DNA from: an uncultured Bacteroidales bacterium | Lineage (GTDB): Bacteria; Bacteroidota; Bacteroidia; Bacteroidales; P3 | Assembly: GCA_944320465.1 (NCBI GenBank) | Contig: CALUHO010000017.1 | Span: 1-58,780, forward strand | Reading direction: 5' to 3' | Length of the DNA stretch: 58,780 nucleotides | Part shown: piece by piece, positions 26,565 to 35,463 of the stretch | How positions within the stretch are numbered: position 1 is the first letter of the stretch | How the letters are laid out: every line of letters starts with the position of its first letter | Position numbers and translations under genes: made by a program | Notes under the pieces: generated by a model | What the model was told of the DNA's origin: nothing | Databases searched by the model: none | What the model saw: only the letters and a program-made list of their open reading frames with translations

Positions 26565-28622
26565 ATGGAAATTAAAAAATCAGTTTTGCTTTTCTGCGCC
26601 TTGTTTGCCGGATGCTTATGCCGGACGGCAGCCCAGGAGCAAGGGAAAGAGGTCCTTTTAGTCATAGAGGGAGATACCGTGACCAAAGAAACTTTCTTAA
26701 AGAGCTATGGTCAGAACCAATGGCAAGGCGATGAAGAGATATGGAACAGGGAGGACTTGGAAGAGTATTTGCAGATGTACATCAATTTCCGGCTTAAAGT
26801 CCGGGCTGCCAAGGATGCGAGGTTGGATACGGTTCTCATGCTGCAAAGGGAATTGGAAAAATACCGTTTGCAACTGGCAAGACCTTATTTGATGGATACC
26901 GCCTTGCAGGCGAAACTGGTGGAAGAGGCTTGTCATAATTTGCATTATGTGGTGAATTGCAGACAGATATTGATTCCAGTGCCTCGTTATGCCAATCCGA
27001 AAGATACTTTGGCAGCATACCAATTGTGCATGGATCTCAGGAATCGGATTCTGAATGGGGCTGATTTTGCCAATCTGGCATTGCAGTATTCTGCGGATTA
27101 TGCCCGTCAGCGGGCATCTGGCCAGTCTTTCCCGATTACTGGCTATGAGGGCGAAACCGGGTATTTTACGGCTTTCAATAAGGATTATTCCTTGGAAAAG
27201 GTGGCCTATTCCTTGCCCATAGGTGAGCTTTCGATGCCGGTGCGGACTCGTCAGGGGTATCATCTGATTGAAGTTCTGGACAGAGTACCCTCGTTGGGGC
27301 GTCTTAGCGGAGGACATATCCTGATAGTCCCCAATCCGCAGGATTCGATAGAGGATACGCCTGAAGGTCTGGAAGCCAGGATTTGGCAAGTTTATGATTC
27401 TTTGCAGGCAGGCATGACTTTTGCTGATGCCGCCAAGAAATATTCGATGGATTTGAACACGGCTTCCTCTGGAGGGAATTTCGGGATTCCTTTTGCCGCG
27501 AGCCAGATGTATCCGGAAATGGTGCGGGAGTTCCTCCGGTTGAAAGTGAATGAATACAGCAAGCCGTTCAAAAGCCGTTTCGGTTGGCATATTGTCCGTT
27601 TGACAGGTGCGGAAGGCGTAGGAAGCTGTAGCGAAGAATACAACAGGATTATGTCTTTCATCGACCGGGATGCGGCACGGGCATCCGTTCCATTCCGTGC
27701 GTTTCAGAAAGAACAGCTTTCTTTGCATAAGCATTCATGGAATAAAAAGGTTCTGGCCGAAGTGAGAGCTTATTTTTCAGATACTGTTTCTTATAGGGAT
27801 ATACCGAAAGATTCGGTCGAAAATCCTGAACTTTTATCAAAAACAGTTTATTTTTACGAAGGCGAACCACATTCTGTGATGGAATTCATGAAAATAGCGA
27901 GGACCATGGTTTTCCGTCAAGAAGTGATAACTGCCGTGGATGTCTGGTTCGATGCCGTCAAGGCCGAGTTTGAGGGGGCTGTGGCTATGCGTTACGAGAT
28001 AGCCCGTTTGGAAGACAAGTATCCGGAATTCAAAGCCGTGATGGACGAATACAGGGATGGTGTATATTTGTTCGATATCAGTAACAAGGAAGTGTGGGGC
28101 CGTGCGGTTTCGGATACGATAGGATTGGAAAGTTATTTTGCAGAGCATAAGGATTCTTATATGCAGCCGGAAAAAGCCCGGGTTCGCATGTTTGCGTTCG
28201 ACGGAGGCAAAATCAAAGCAAAATCGGTGGAAAAGGTGATTGGAAAGGCATGCAAAGGTCTGGATGATGCTGTCAAAGACTCTGATACGGTTAATTCCCA
28301 GTTGCAAGCAATGCTTGACAAGAAATTCGGGAAGGACAAGGTCGTATTTGGAAGTTTTTGGTTCGCGCAAGGGGAGAACGAACTGTTGGAGCAATTGCCA
28401 TGGAGTGTAGGAAACGGTGTTGTGGAGTCACAGGATGGCAAGACCGTATTGGTGTTTATAACTGAGATTCAGCCTTCCATGCCTTATTCTTTGGATGAAA
28501 TACGGGGGCAGGTGATATCGGATTACCAGGAGTATCTGGAAGAAGAATGGGTGAAGGCATTGCGTCAACAATACGATGTAAGCGTTTTCCAAGATGTTTT
28601 TGAAAGCATTTTCAGCAAATAG
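26565..28622 (+). CDS. Periplasmic peptidylprolyl isomerase with two parvulin domains (PpiD/SurA-like)
   Basis: 685 residues with a signal peptide ending near CRTAAQ. A SurA-type N-terminal chaperone region is followed by two PpiC/rotamase domains at about 125-232 and 240-350, recognisable by SLPIGELSMPVRTRQGYHLIE-like ends. The remaining 330 residues form a helical chaperone-like part without a recognised domain. It is first of three consecutive chaperone genes; the next overlaps its end by 29 bp. The likely job is escorting outer-membrane proteins through the periplasm. Confidence 0.9.
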   Translation: MEIKKSVLLFCALFAGCLCRTAAQEQGKEVLLVIEGDTVTKETFLKSYGQNQWQGDEEIWNREDLEEYLQMYINFRLKVRAAKDARLDTVLMLQRELEKYRLQLARPYLMDTALQAKLVEEACHNLHYVVNCRQILIPVPRYANPKDTLAAYQLCMDLRNRILNGADFANLALQYSADYARQRASGQSFPITGYEGETGYFTAFNKDYSLEKVAYSLPIGELSMPVRTRQGYHLIEVLDRVPSLGRLSGGHILIVPNPQDSIEDTPEGLEARIWQVYDSLQAGMTFADAAKKYSMDLNTASSGGNFGIPFAASQMYPEMVREFLRLKVNEYSKPFKSRFGWHIVRLTGAEGVGSCSEEYNRIMSFIDRDAARASVPFRAFQKEQLSLHKHSWNKKVLAEVRAYFSDTVSYRDIPKDSVENPELLSKTVYFYEGEPHSVMEFMKIARTMVFRQEVITAVDVWFDAVKAEFEGAVAMRYEIARLEDKYPEFKAVMDEYRDGVYLFDISNKEVWGRAVSDTIGLESYFAEHKDSYMQPEKARVRMFAFDGGKIKAKSVEKVIGKACKGLDDAVKDSDTVNSQLQAMLDKKFGKDKVVFGSFWFAQGENELLEQLPWSVGNGVVESQDGKTVLVFITEIQPSMPYSLDEIRGQVISDYQEYLEEEWVKALRQQYDVSVFQDVFESIFSK

Positions 28623-29478
28623 GACTGCTTGGATTTTCATTTTCGGGCTGTTGGCGGCATCGATATCATGCCGTCAGCAGCCTGTTTTGCCATCTGATCC
28701 GGTGGCAAGGGTTGGCAATGCGTATTTGGAACGGTCGGAACTTCAGACCATGATGCCGGCAGGACTTGCTGGTAGCGACAGTGCCGATATTGCACGTAAA
28801 CGTGTATTGGCATGGGTCGGTCATCAAATCATGTTGCAAAAGGCCGCTGCTAATCTGAATGAAGCGGCAGGAGCGGCTATTGAAAAGCAGATAGAGCAAT
28901 ACAGGGAGGATCTTGTCGTTTATTTCTATGAAGAACAGTTGACGCGCAAGTTATTGGATACAGTCGTTCAGGATGCGGAAATAGAAGAATATTACAATGC
29001 AAACCAGTCTCAGTTCGTTTTGAAGAGCGATATTGTGCGGCTGCGTTTTGTCCAGTTGCCGGAACAAGCTAAGACAGCACCGAAAATTGAAAGTTTGTTG
29101 TTTGCCGATTCATTGAGCGAGAAAGATTTGTATACTTTGGCAGAATTGTGCGGGAAGGAATCCGGTCATTATTTCCTGGATGGAGATACATGGCTTCCAT
29201 TCAGCGATGTAGTGAAGGAGATACCGATTCAGGCTTACGACAGGAATGATTTTTTAGGGGTCAAGAAGAAAATCACCTTGAAATCGGATGGATACTTGTA
29301 TTACGTATCGATTTTGGATTTCAAGGTGAGGGATATGGTTTCGCCTCTCTCTTTTGAGAAAGAGAGGATAAAGAATATTATTTTGAATTTGCGCAAGAGG
29401 GGATTGCTTCGGCAGGCAGAAACGGATTTGATGCAGGAAGCAACAGAAGCAGGCTTGGTAGAAATTTATTATAACTGA
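28594..29478 (+). CDS. SurA-N-like periplasmic chaperone lipoprotein
   Basis: 294 residues. The signal ends in a lipobox (AASISCRQ), so it should be membrane-anchored. The body has the SurA/PpiC N-terminal helical pattern (ARVGNAYLERSEL, ARKRVLAWVGHQIML) but I see no complete parvulin domain, so it is probably a chaperone without isomerase activity. The start lies inside the end of the preceding gene, which suggests coupled translation, and it is followed after 8 bp by the third chaperone. Confidence 0.82.
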   Translation: MFLKAFSANRTAWIFIFGLLAASISCRQQPVLPSDPVARVGNAYLERSELQTMMPAGLAGSDSADIARKRVLAWVGHQIMLQKAAANLNEAAGAAIEKQIEQYREDLVVYFYEEQLTRKLLDTVVQDAEIEEYYNANQSQFVLKSDIVRLRFVQLPEQAKTAPKIESLLFADSLSEKDLYTLAELCGKESGHYFLDGDTWLPFSDVVKEIPIQAYDRNDFLGVKKKITLKSDGYLYYVSILDFKVRDMVSPLSFEKERIKNIILNLRKRGLLRQAETDLMQEATEAGLVEIYYN

Positions 29479-29486
29479 AAGATTCT

Positions 29487-31070
29487 ATGAGAATAGGCAG
29501 AATCGGCATCGTAGAAGCCTTGTTTTTCATCATGTGTTTTTTGTTGGCAGGTAATGTCCAAGGAGAATCCGTTTTCTCTTTGCAACAGCAGGATACTTTG
29601 CAAAAGGCAGGACGGAAGCATCTCCCTCATCAGAAGCGGGATAGGAATGCTGGGAAGCAGGAAGATTCAAAGCTTGGCGAAGAAGGCATCCAGAGGGTAG
29701 CACCGATTGTGGATTCTGCCTTGTTCAATAGTCCTAAGCAAGGAGAAAACGCAGGGTCCTCTGCGTATATGCAGGAAAAGGCTCAAAATCAAGAAGGTAT
29801 GGTTGTCGATGAGATTGTAGCGGTAATCGGGACAAAAATGGTCAAGCTTTCAGATGTGGAACATTCGGTGGAAAGCATGCGCCTGAGTGGGATGCCTGTT
29901 TCCGACAAGTCGGCATGCGAGGCTTTGGAATCATTGATGATATCCAATTTGTATGAGCTGCAGGCGGACGAGGACAGCGTGACGGTGGCCGATGCCGAGG
30001 TGGAGCAAGAACTCGAAGCGCGTATCCGGTATTTTGTCAACCAGATTGGTTCCCGGGAAAAATTAGAGGAATTTTACGGGAAAACCATTGTCCAGATCAA
30101 GGAGGAGTACCGGGAAATGATTAAGGCCAATATCGTGGCCATGAAGATGGAAGCTAAGATTACCGAGGATGTGAAAGTGACACCGAGTGAAGTGAAACGT
30201 TTCTTTAATGCATTGCCTAAAGATAGTATTCCGCTGATTCCATTGAAGTATGAATTGTTGTATATTACGCAAAAACCGGTCATAAGCCTGAGTGAACGAG
30301 AGCTGGCACGGCAACGTCTGACGGAAATCCGGGATCGGATTGAAAAGGGAGAGCAATTCAGGTCTTTAGCCGCTTTGTATTCGCAAGATCCAGGTTCAGC
30401 CCGCCGAGGAGGCGATTTGGGTTATGGCGCGCGAGGTGATTGGGCGAGCGAGTTTGAATCAATGGCATTCAGTTTGCCAATTGGGGAACTATCCCCTGTT
30501 TTTGAGACCCAGTTCGGATTTCATATTCTGGAAGTATTGGACCGGAAGGGTGAAATGGCGCATGTGCGTCATATATTGATTCGGCCGGAGGCTTCTGATT
30601 GGGATTTGATGCGTGCTCAAGTGGAATTGGATTCGGTGGCGCAATTGATCAGGGATGGCGTCTATTCCATCAAAGAGGCCGTGCGTTTGTTCTCTGACGA
30701 TGCCGGCGTTCAGGGCGATGGAGTGTATCTCAGCCCTATGACCCGTAAACCATCTTATACTTCGGAAGAACTGGATCCTATGGTCTTCTTGGCGGTTCAG
30801 GATTTAGAGGAAGGCCAGAACACCAATGCTTTGCCTTATCAAAGCGAGGACAATCAGCCTGCTTTCAGGCTTTTTTATGTCAAGAAGCGGACACCTCCAC
30901 ATCGGGCCAATATGACATTGGATTACGACCTTATTTATGAGATGGCTTTAGAGAAGGCTAAGACGGAAGCTATGCAGGAATGGATGTCGAACAAGATTGG
31001 CAATACCTATGTTCGTATCATGGATCGGTACAAAGATTGTAATTTCATGTATAAATGGAGAAGTTTGTAA
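29487..31070 (+). CDS. surA: SurA-like periplasmic peptidylprolyl isomerase
   Basis: 527 residues. Signal peptide, then about 80 residues of low-complexity polar sequence, then the SurA N-domain from about 108 (DEIVAVIGTKMVKLSDVE). The first parvulin domain is at about 250-355 (SARRGGDLGYGARGDW, LPIGELSPVFETQFGFHI); the second, at about 360-470, is more degenerate. It helps fold outer-membrane barrels. Its last 16 bases overlap the MoxR gene, so all four genes are probably one transcript. Confidence 0.92.
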   Translation: MRIGRIGIVEALFFIMCFLLAGNVQGESVFSLQQQDTLQKAGRKHLPHQKRDRNAGKQEDSKLGEEGIQRVAPIVDSALFNSPKQGENAGSSAYMQEKAQNQEGMVVDEIVAVIGTKMVKLSDVEHSVESMRLSGMPVSDKSACEALESLMISNLYELQADEDSVTVADAEVEQELEARIRYFVNQIGSREKLEEFYGKTIVQIKEEYREMIKANIVAMKMEAKITEDVKVTPSEVKRFFNALPKDSIPLIPLKYELLYITQKPVISLSERELARQRLTEIRDRIEKGEQFRSLAALYSQDPGSARRGGDLGYGARGDWASEFESMAFSLPIGELSPVFETQFGFHILEVLDRKGEMAHVRHILIRPEASDWDLMRAQVELDSVAQLIRDGVYSIKEAVRLFSDDAGVQGDGVYLSPMTRKPSYTSEELDPMVFLAVQDLEEGQNTNALPYQSEDNQPAFRLFYVKKRTPPHRANMTLDYDLIYEMALEKAKTEAMQEWMSNKIGNTYVRIMDRYKDCNFMYKWRSL

Positions 31071-32032
31071 ATCCATATAAGGATGAAGCTGAGGCTTTGC
31101 TGGCATTGGGCGAACGCTATGGCCGGATTCGTGCTGAAATATCAAAGCAGATCATTGGCCAGGACGGGGTAGTGGAATCCATCTTGAATGCCATTTTCAG
31201 CCGGGGCCATGCATTGCTGGTGGGGGTGCCGGGTCTGGCCAAGACCTTGCTGGTGCAGACTTTGGCGAAGGTTTTGGATTTGAGCTTTTCCAGAATCCAG
31301 TTCACGCCTGACTTGATGCCTTCGGACATCACAGGGTCGGAAATTCTGGACCGGGACCGTCAGTACAAGTTTTTGCGCGGGCCGGTTTTCGCCCATTTAG
31401 TGCTGGCAGACGAAATCAATCGTACTCCGCCCAAAACGCAGGCGGCCTTGCTGGAAGCCATGCAGGAAAAACGGGTCACGGTAGGCGGCACCACCTATGC
31501 CTTGCCTCAGCCTTTTTTCGTGCTGGCGACCCAGAACCCGATAGAGCAGGAGGGTACGTATCCGTTGCCGGAAGCCCAGTTGGACCGCTTCATGTTCCAG
31601 ATTCAGCTGGATTACCCGTCTTTGTCCGATGAAATCGACATCGTCAAGGCCACCACTTTGGATAAGGAGGTGAAGTTGGAAGCCATGATGGGCGAAGCCG
31701 AGATAGAATATTTCCAGCATTTGGTGCGTCAGGTCCCCGTGCCGGATTCCTTGTACGAATATGTGGTGAGGTTAGTGGCTTCGACCCGGCCTGATCGGGC
31801 GGATGCACCGGAAATAACCAAGAAATACGTGTCCTGGGGTGCAGGGCCGAGGGCTTCGCAATATCTGATAGTCGGAGCCAAGTGCCATGCGGCTTTGCAC
31901 GGCAAGTTCAGCCCGGACAAGGAAGACGTGCGGGCAGTGGCCTTGCAGACTTTGCGGCACCGGGTGGTCAAGAATTACAAGGCTGAAGCCGAGGGCTTGG
32001 GCATCGATGAGATTTTGAAGAGTTTGTTTTGA
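31055..32032 (+). CDS. MoxR-family AAA+ ATPase
   Basis: 325 residues. Walker A GVPGLAKT at about 57-64, Walker B LVLADEIN at about 116-122, sensor 1 in LATQNPIEQEGTYPLPEAQLD-like sequence and the lid domain after 230. MoxR proteins act as chaperone-like ATPases in assembly of metal-dependent or envelope complexes, generally with DUF58/VWA partners; those partners are absent here because the operon stops at a repeat cluster. Overlap with the SurA gene ties it to the periplasmic chaperone operon. Confidence 0.94.
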   Translation: MEKFVNPYKDEAEALLALGERYGRIRAEISKQIIGQDGVVESILNAIFSRGHALLVGVPGLAKTLLVQTLAKVLDLSFSRIQFTPDLMPSDITGSEILDRDRQYKFLRGPVFAHLVLADEINRTPPKTQAALLEAMQEKRVTVGGTTYALPQPFFVLATQNPIEQEGTYPLPEAQLDRFMFQIQLDYPSLSDEIDIVKATTLDKEVKLEAMMGEAEIEYFQHLVRQVPVPDSLYEYVVRLVASTRPDRADAPEITKKYVSWGAGPRASQYLIVGAKCHAALHGKFSPDKEDVRAVALQTLRHRVVKNYKAEAEGLGIDEILKSLF

Positions 32033-32129
32033 TTCTCCGGAAGAATTTTTTGCGACAGACCCTCGGATGCTTTCCGGGGGCGGTTTTCCTGCCAGACCTG
32101 TCGGCTTGGAGAATGGAAAATCCGATAAA

Positions 32130-32219
32130 TCCAAATCTCATTAGACACGCCGGGTCTGCTCCCGATTGGGAAAATGAGGCTTACGGGCAAGATGCCCGAA
32201 GTCTGATGGCCGATTTGGG
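32130..32219. repeat. Family 1 MITE-like element, copy C (short form, 90 bp)
   Basis: A degenerate short copy. The left end TCCAAATC-TCATTAGAC has lost two bases of the CGG step, while the right end GATTTGGG is intact. ATAAA flanks it on both sides (32125-32129 and 32220-32224). It keeps the hairpin CGGGCAAGATGCCCG but lacks the large internal stem of the 193-bp form. It lies about 100 bp after the moxR stop. Confidence 0.8.
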
Positions 32220-32239
32220 ATAAAAAAAACAGGCCGTGT

Positions 32240-32288
32240 TTTTCCATGGGCTTGCGTTTGTCTTCAAGTCAAAGGAAATACCTATTTT
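32240..32288. repeat. 48-bp dispersed repeat, copy 1
   Basis: About 48 bp with three differences from 35464-35511. It lies between family 1 copies C and D. Both strands can be read as an open peptide (GISFDLKTNAS on the complement), and two of three differences are silent in either reading, so this could be a gene remnant, though I cannot say of what. Confidence 0.6.
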
Positions 32289-32306
32289 TGTTCGTTGCTT
32301 GATAAT

Positions 32307-32499
32307 CCCAAATCGGTCATTAGACACACCGAGTCCGTTTCTGATTGGGAAAATGAGGCTTACGGGCATCTTGCCCGCTTCTGTCCGCATCCTGTTTCTC
32401 GCTACGCCTCGACGTGGCCCGCTACGCCTTCGGCTAGGCGAGAAGCATGCTGCATGACACAAGCGGGCAATCTCCCCAAAGTCTGATGACCGATTTGGG
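32307..32499. repeat. Family 1 MITE-like element, copy D (193 bp)
   Basis: Same length and module order as copy B: CCCAAATCGGTCATTAGAC at the left, GTCTGATGACCGATTTGGG at the right. ATAAT lies on both sides (32302-32306 and 32500-32504). It contains both internal hairpins. It is less than 100 bp from copy C. Confidence 0.9.
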
Positions 32500-32547
32500 A
32501 TAATGTCCGGTTCCGGCTGGCAGTTTTGCACCGTTTTTGCTGATTAA

Positions 32548-32751
32548 GAAGCTGTTTAAATTTATTTGTTTAGGCCATCGGGAGGGGATTTGGAGGGATG
32601 GCGCCGCGTTTTTCAAAGGAGGATAGCCCAGCTATCTGACGTGAAAAACGCAAGCAAGACCCCAAATAGCCCCCGATGGGCAAACAAAATCCTGAAACCG
32701 CCCCCTCAAGATTCATTCTTTTCAGGATTGTAAAAAATTTTAAACAGCTTC
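32548..32751. repeat. Family 2 MITE-like element, copy 2 (204 bp)
   Basis: Same length and ends as the copy at 23.5 kb, with TAA duplicated on both sides (32545-32547 and 32752-32754). The stem position reading TTTCG/CGAAA in copy 1 is TTTGG/CCAAA here, a paired change that keeps the stem. It lies 57 bp before the AAA/nuclease-fold gene. Confidence 0.9.
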
Positions 32752-32808
32752 TAAGTAAAATGGAAAAGATTTGAGCTGCGGGCCGAAACAGGAAAAACAC
32801 CTCCAGCC

Positions 32809-34350
32809 ATGTTATATCCGATTGGAATCCAGAATTTTGCAAACATCCGCGAAAGCGGGTACGTCTACGTGGACAAGACGGACTTGGTCCACCGCTTGGT
32901 CACGACGGGCAAGTATTACTTCCTGAGCCGTCCGCGCCGCTTCGGCAAGAGCCTCTTGGTATCGACTTTGGAAGCCTATTTCCAAGGGAAGAAAGAGCTT
33001 TTCAAGGGCTTGGCCGTTGAGCATTTGGAAAAGGATTGGAACGCATATCCGGTCTTGCATTTGGATTTGAGCGGGAAGACGTACAACAGCATGGACGACC
33101 TCGAAGTCCGTTTAGACCGGCATCTGAGCCAGTGGGAGGCACTTTTCGGGTTCGAGAAACGTTACCCGATGGCCGATGCCCGTTTTTCCGACATCATCGA
33201 TGCGGCTTATGAAAAGACCGGCAGGCAGGTGGTGATTCTGATTGACGAGTACGACAAGCCTTTGCTGGATGCGGCAGGTAACAAATCTCTCCGGGAAACT
33301 TTTCGCAGCTGCCTGCAAGGGTTCTATAGCGTGATGAAGAGTCAGGACGGGAAGCTTCGTTTCGGTTTCCTGACCGGAGTGACCAAATTGGGGAAACTCA
33401 GTATCTTCAGCGGGCTCAACAACCTCAACGACATCTCGATGGACAACCAGTATGCGGACATCTGCGGCATTTCGGAGGACGACCTCCATGCCTATTTCGA
33501 TGGCAGTGTGGAGGAGATTGCTTCTACTAATGAGATGAGCAAGGAGGAGTGCTATGCCAAGCTCAAGGATTATTACGATGGCTACCATTTTTCGACCAAA
33601 TGCCCGGACATTTACAACCCTTTCAGTCTGTTGAGCGCCTTGTACCAGCGGGAATTCAAGGATTTCTGGTACGAGACCGGCACGCCGACCTTCGTGGTCA
33701 AAGCCCTGCGGCAAGGTAAATTCAACTTGGAGAATCTGACCTTGGACCGGGTTCCTGCCTCAGCTCTCGGCGGGGTGAACGCCGATGATTCCGACCCGGT
33801 TCCGGTACTTTACCAAAGCGGTTATTTGACTATCAAAAGCTATGACGAAAGGCGGCAACGGTATTCGTTGAAGTACCCCAATCAAGAAGTGGAACGGGGC
33901 TTCATGGAATGTTTGGCCAAGACCTATGTTCCCACGGCCTCTTACTACAGCCCTTTCGACGTGCAAAAGTTCGTGGATGATTTCGAGAAAGGGGATGCCG
34001 AGGGTCTGATGAAACGTTTCGAGGCGTTCTTTGCCGATGCCGACTACGCGATTGCGGGGGACGCGGAGTTGTACTTCCAGAACACCATGTACGTGATGTG
34101 CAAGTTGATGGGGCAATTGGTGCAGGTGGAACGTCACACCAGCGCTGGCCGTATGGACATCGTGGTTCAGACCGAGAAATACGTCTATGTGATGGAATTG
34201 AAAATGGACTCCAGTGCGGACGAGGCATTGCAGCAGATTGAAGACAAGGGCTATGCCAAGCCTTTCGCCGCTGATCCTCGGAAACTTTTCAAGATTGGCG
34301 TCAATTTCGCTTCGGCCACGCGCCGGATTGAAGAATGGAAAATCCAATAA
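32809..34350 (+). CDS. AAA-ATPase-like / PD-(D/E)XK nuclease-fold protein
   Basis: 513 residues of the Bacteroidetes-expanded family with an N-terminal AAA-ATPase-like domain and C-terminal PD-(D/E)XK domain. Walker A variant RPRRFGKS at 41-48, Walker B VILIDEYDKPL at about 143-152, and a nuclease-like core RMDIVVQ...YVMELKM at about 447-466 with the D-ExK spacing. The opening PIGIQNFANIRE and VDKTDLVHRL are typical. The cellular role is unknown; genomes often hold many paralogues. It stands alone on a repeat-rich island and has its own terminator. Confidence 0.9.
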   Translation: MLYPIGIQNFANIRESGYVYVDKTDLVHRLVTTGKYYFLSRPRRFGKSLLVSTLEAYFQGKKELFKGLAVEHLEKDWNAYPVLHLDLSGKTYNSMDDLEVRLDRHLSQWEALFGFEKRYPMADARFSDIIDAAYEKTGRQVVILIDEYDKPLLDAAGNKSLRETFRSCLQGFYSVMKSQDGKLRFGFLTGVTKLGKLSIFSGLNNLNDISMDNQYADICGISEDDLHAYFDGSVEEIASTNEMSKEECYAKLKDYYDGYHFSTKCPDIYNPFSLLSALYQREFKDFWYETGTPTFVVKALRQGKFNLENLTLDRVPASALGGVNADDSDPVPVLYQSGYLTIKSYDERRQRYSLKYPNQEVERGFMECLAKTYVPTASYYSPFDVQKFVDDFEKGDAEGLMKRFEAFFADADYAIAGDAELYFQNTMYVMCKLMGQLVQVERHTSAGRMDIVVQTEKYVYVMELKMDSSADEALQQIEDKGYAKPFAADPRKLFKIGVNFASATRRIEEWKIQ

Positions 34351-34374
34351 GACGCGACCTATATGATAAAAAAC

Positions 34375-34426
34375 GTGCCGTGCGCGAAAAAGCGAAAGCT
34401 TCTTTGCATACGGCACTGTTTTTTTT
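34375..34426 (+). terminator. Terminator of the AAA/PD-(D/E)XK gene
   Basis: GTGCCGT pairs with ACGGCAC across about 28 bases (with AAAGCGAAAGCTTCTTT inside) and is followed by TGTTTTTTTT, 25 bp after the stop. Confidence 0.75.
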
Positions 34427-34449
34427 GAATCCGTCGGATTGTTTTTTAA

Positions 34450-34607
34450 CCCAAATCGGTCATTAGGCTTCGGGCAGATTGCTCGCTTATGTCATGCAGC
34501 ATGCTTCTCGCCTAGCCGAAGGTGTAGCGGGCCACGTCGAGGCGTAGCGAGAAACAGGATGCGGACAGAAGCGGGCAATCTCCCCAATGTCTAATGATCG
34601 ATTTGGG
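34450..34607. repeat. Family 1 MITE-like element, copy E (158 bp, mosaic)
   Basis: Begins CCCAAATCGGTCATTAG and ends TAATGATCGATTTGGG. The length of 158 bp fits neither the short nor the long form: it has the large internal stem but lacks the AAAGCCTCATTTTCC module. Flanks TTTAA (left) and TTCAT (right) do not match, unlike all other complete copies. It looks like a product of recombination between copies. Confidence 0.8.
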
Positions 34608-34613
34608 TTCATA

Positions 34614-34911
34614 GGTGTAGGACACTTCGTCTTGCGAGAATTGCAGACGGGAGCCTTCATTTGGCCGCCTTCCCAGTTGGAGGCTCTGTCAGGGTCGAAT
34701 CCGGGCAGGATGGCGATATCGATGCAGTTATTCTCATCCAAAGTTACGGAGAGCTGGTTATCGGAGCAATCCAATTGGGTCAAGTTGAGATTACAGCTCA
34801 GGTAGAGAGAAGAGAGCTGGTTATCGGAACAATCCAGATTGCTCAATTCCGGGAAGAGTTCAATTCCTTGCAGGTTTTGGATGTTTTGGCTGGAAATATC
34901 AAGGAATCCAA
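34614..34911 (-). pseudogene. Leucine-rich-repeat surface-protein fragment
   Basis: On the complement the frame reads LDISSQNIQNLQGIELF, then two LDCSDNQL-type repeats and a C-terminal segment CIDIAILPGFDPDRASNWEGG. This matches the cysteine-containing LRR repeats common in Bacteroidetes surface proteins. There is no signal peptide or start; upstream the frame hits a stop at once and the sequence changes to a recombinase in another frame. Only the tail of such a gene is left. Confidence 0.75.
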
Positions 34912-35187
34912 GGCTCGTTTAGGGGTGGCGGGGATGCCGGTGTACACGTTGCGGAAGGGGTCCTTCTGGGAGCAGAGTCCGGCGGCGACGGCTTTGTTGT
35001 AGGCGGAGCGTAGGTTACGGAGGTAGAAGGAGCGGGTGTTGCGGCAGAGGCCGCGTTGGTCCAGCCAGAGGTCGTAGTCCTGGACGAGCTGGTTGTCGAG
35101 TTTGGCGAGGGGGAGGTCGGATCCGGAGCGGAAGCGGAGGAAGCTGTTGCGGGTGGTGCGCCAGATTTCGGCGCGCCGGAGTTTTCC
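34912..35187 (-). pseudogene. Tyrosine recombinase fragment (core-binding, SAM-like domain)
   Basis: The complement reads about 92 codons beginning GKLRRAEIWRTTRNSFLRF and including LCRNTRSFYLRNLRSAYNKA and DPFRNVYTGIPATPKRA. This is the core-binding domain of Bacteroidetes phage-type integrases. The N-terminal arm and the whole catalytic domain (R-H-R-Y) are absent: the left side joins the LRR fragment in a different frame and the right side is cut by family 1 copy F. It is a dead remnant of an integrated element. Confidence 0.8.
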
Positions 35188-35192
35188 GTTAT

Positions 35193-35385
35193 CCCAAATC
35201 GGTCATTAGACATTGGGGAGATTGCCCGCTTGTGTCATGCAGCATGCTTCTCGCCTAGCCGAAGGCGTAGCGGGCTACGTCGAGGCGTAGCGAGAAACAG
35301 GATGCGGACAGAGGCGGGCAAGATGCCCGAAAGCCTCATTTTCCTAACCGAAAACAGCCCCGGCGTGTCTAATGACCGATTTGGG
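35193..35385. repeat. Family 1 MITE-like element, copy F (193 bp)
   Basis: Inverse orientation to copies B and D. Perfect ends and GTTAT on both sides (35188-35192 and 35386-35390). Both internal hairpins are present. Its left end interrupts or abuts the recombinase remnant. Confidence 0.9.
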
Positions 35386-35463
35386 GTTATTCAGGGCCTG
35401 TTCGGCCAGGAGTCCCATCCAGGCGAGGATCGTCCTGGGCCGGGATGCTTGATGTCCTTTTTG

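Noticed and set aside
32130..35385. Possible CRISPR array, because similar repeats recur closely
   Set aside because: The repeats are 90-193 bp, in both orientations, irregularly spaced, bounded by inverted ends and target duplications, and there are no cas genes.
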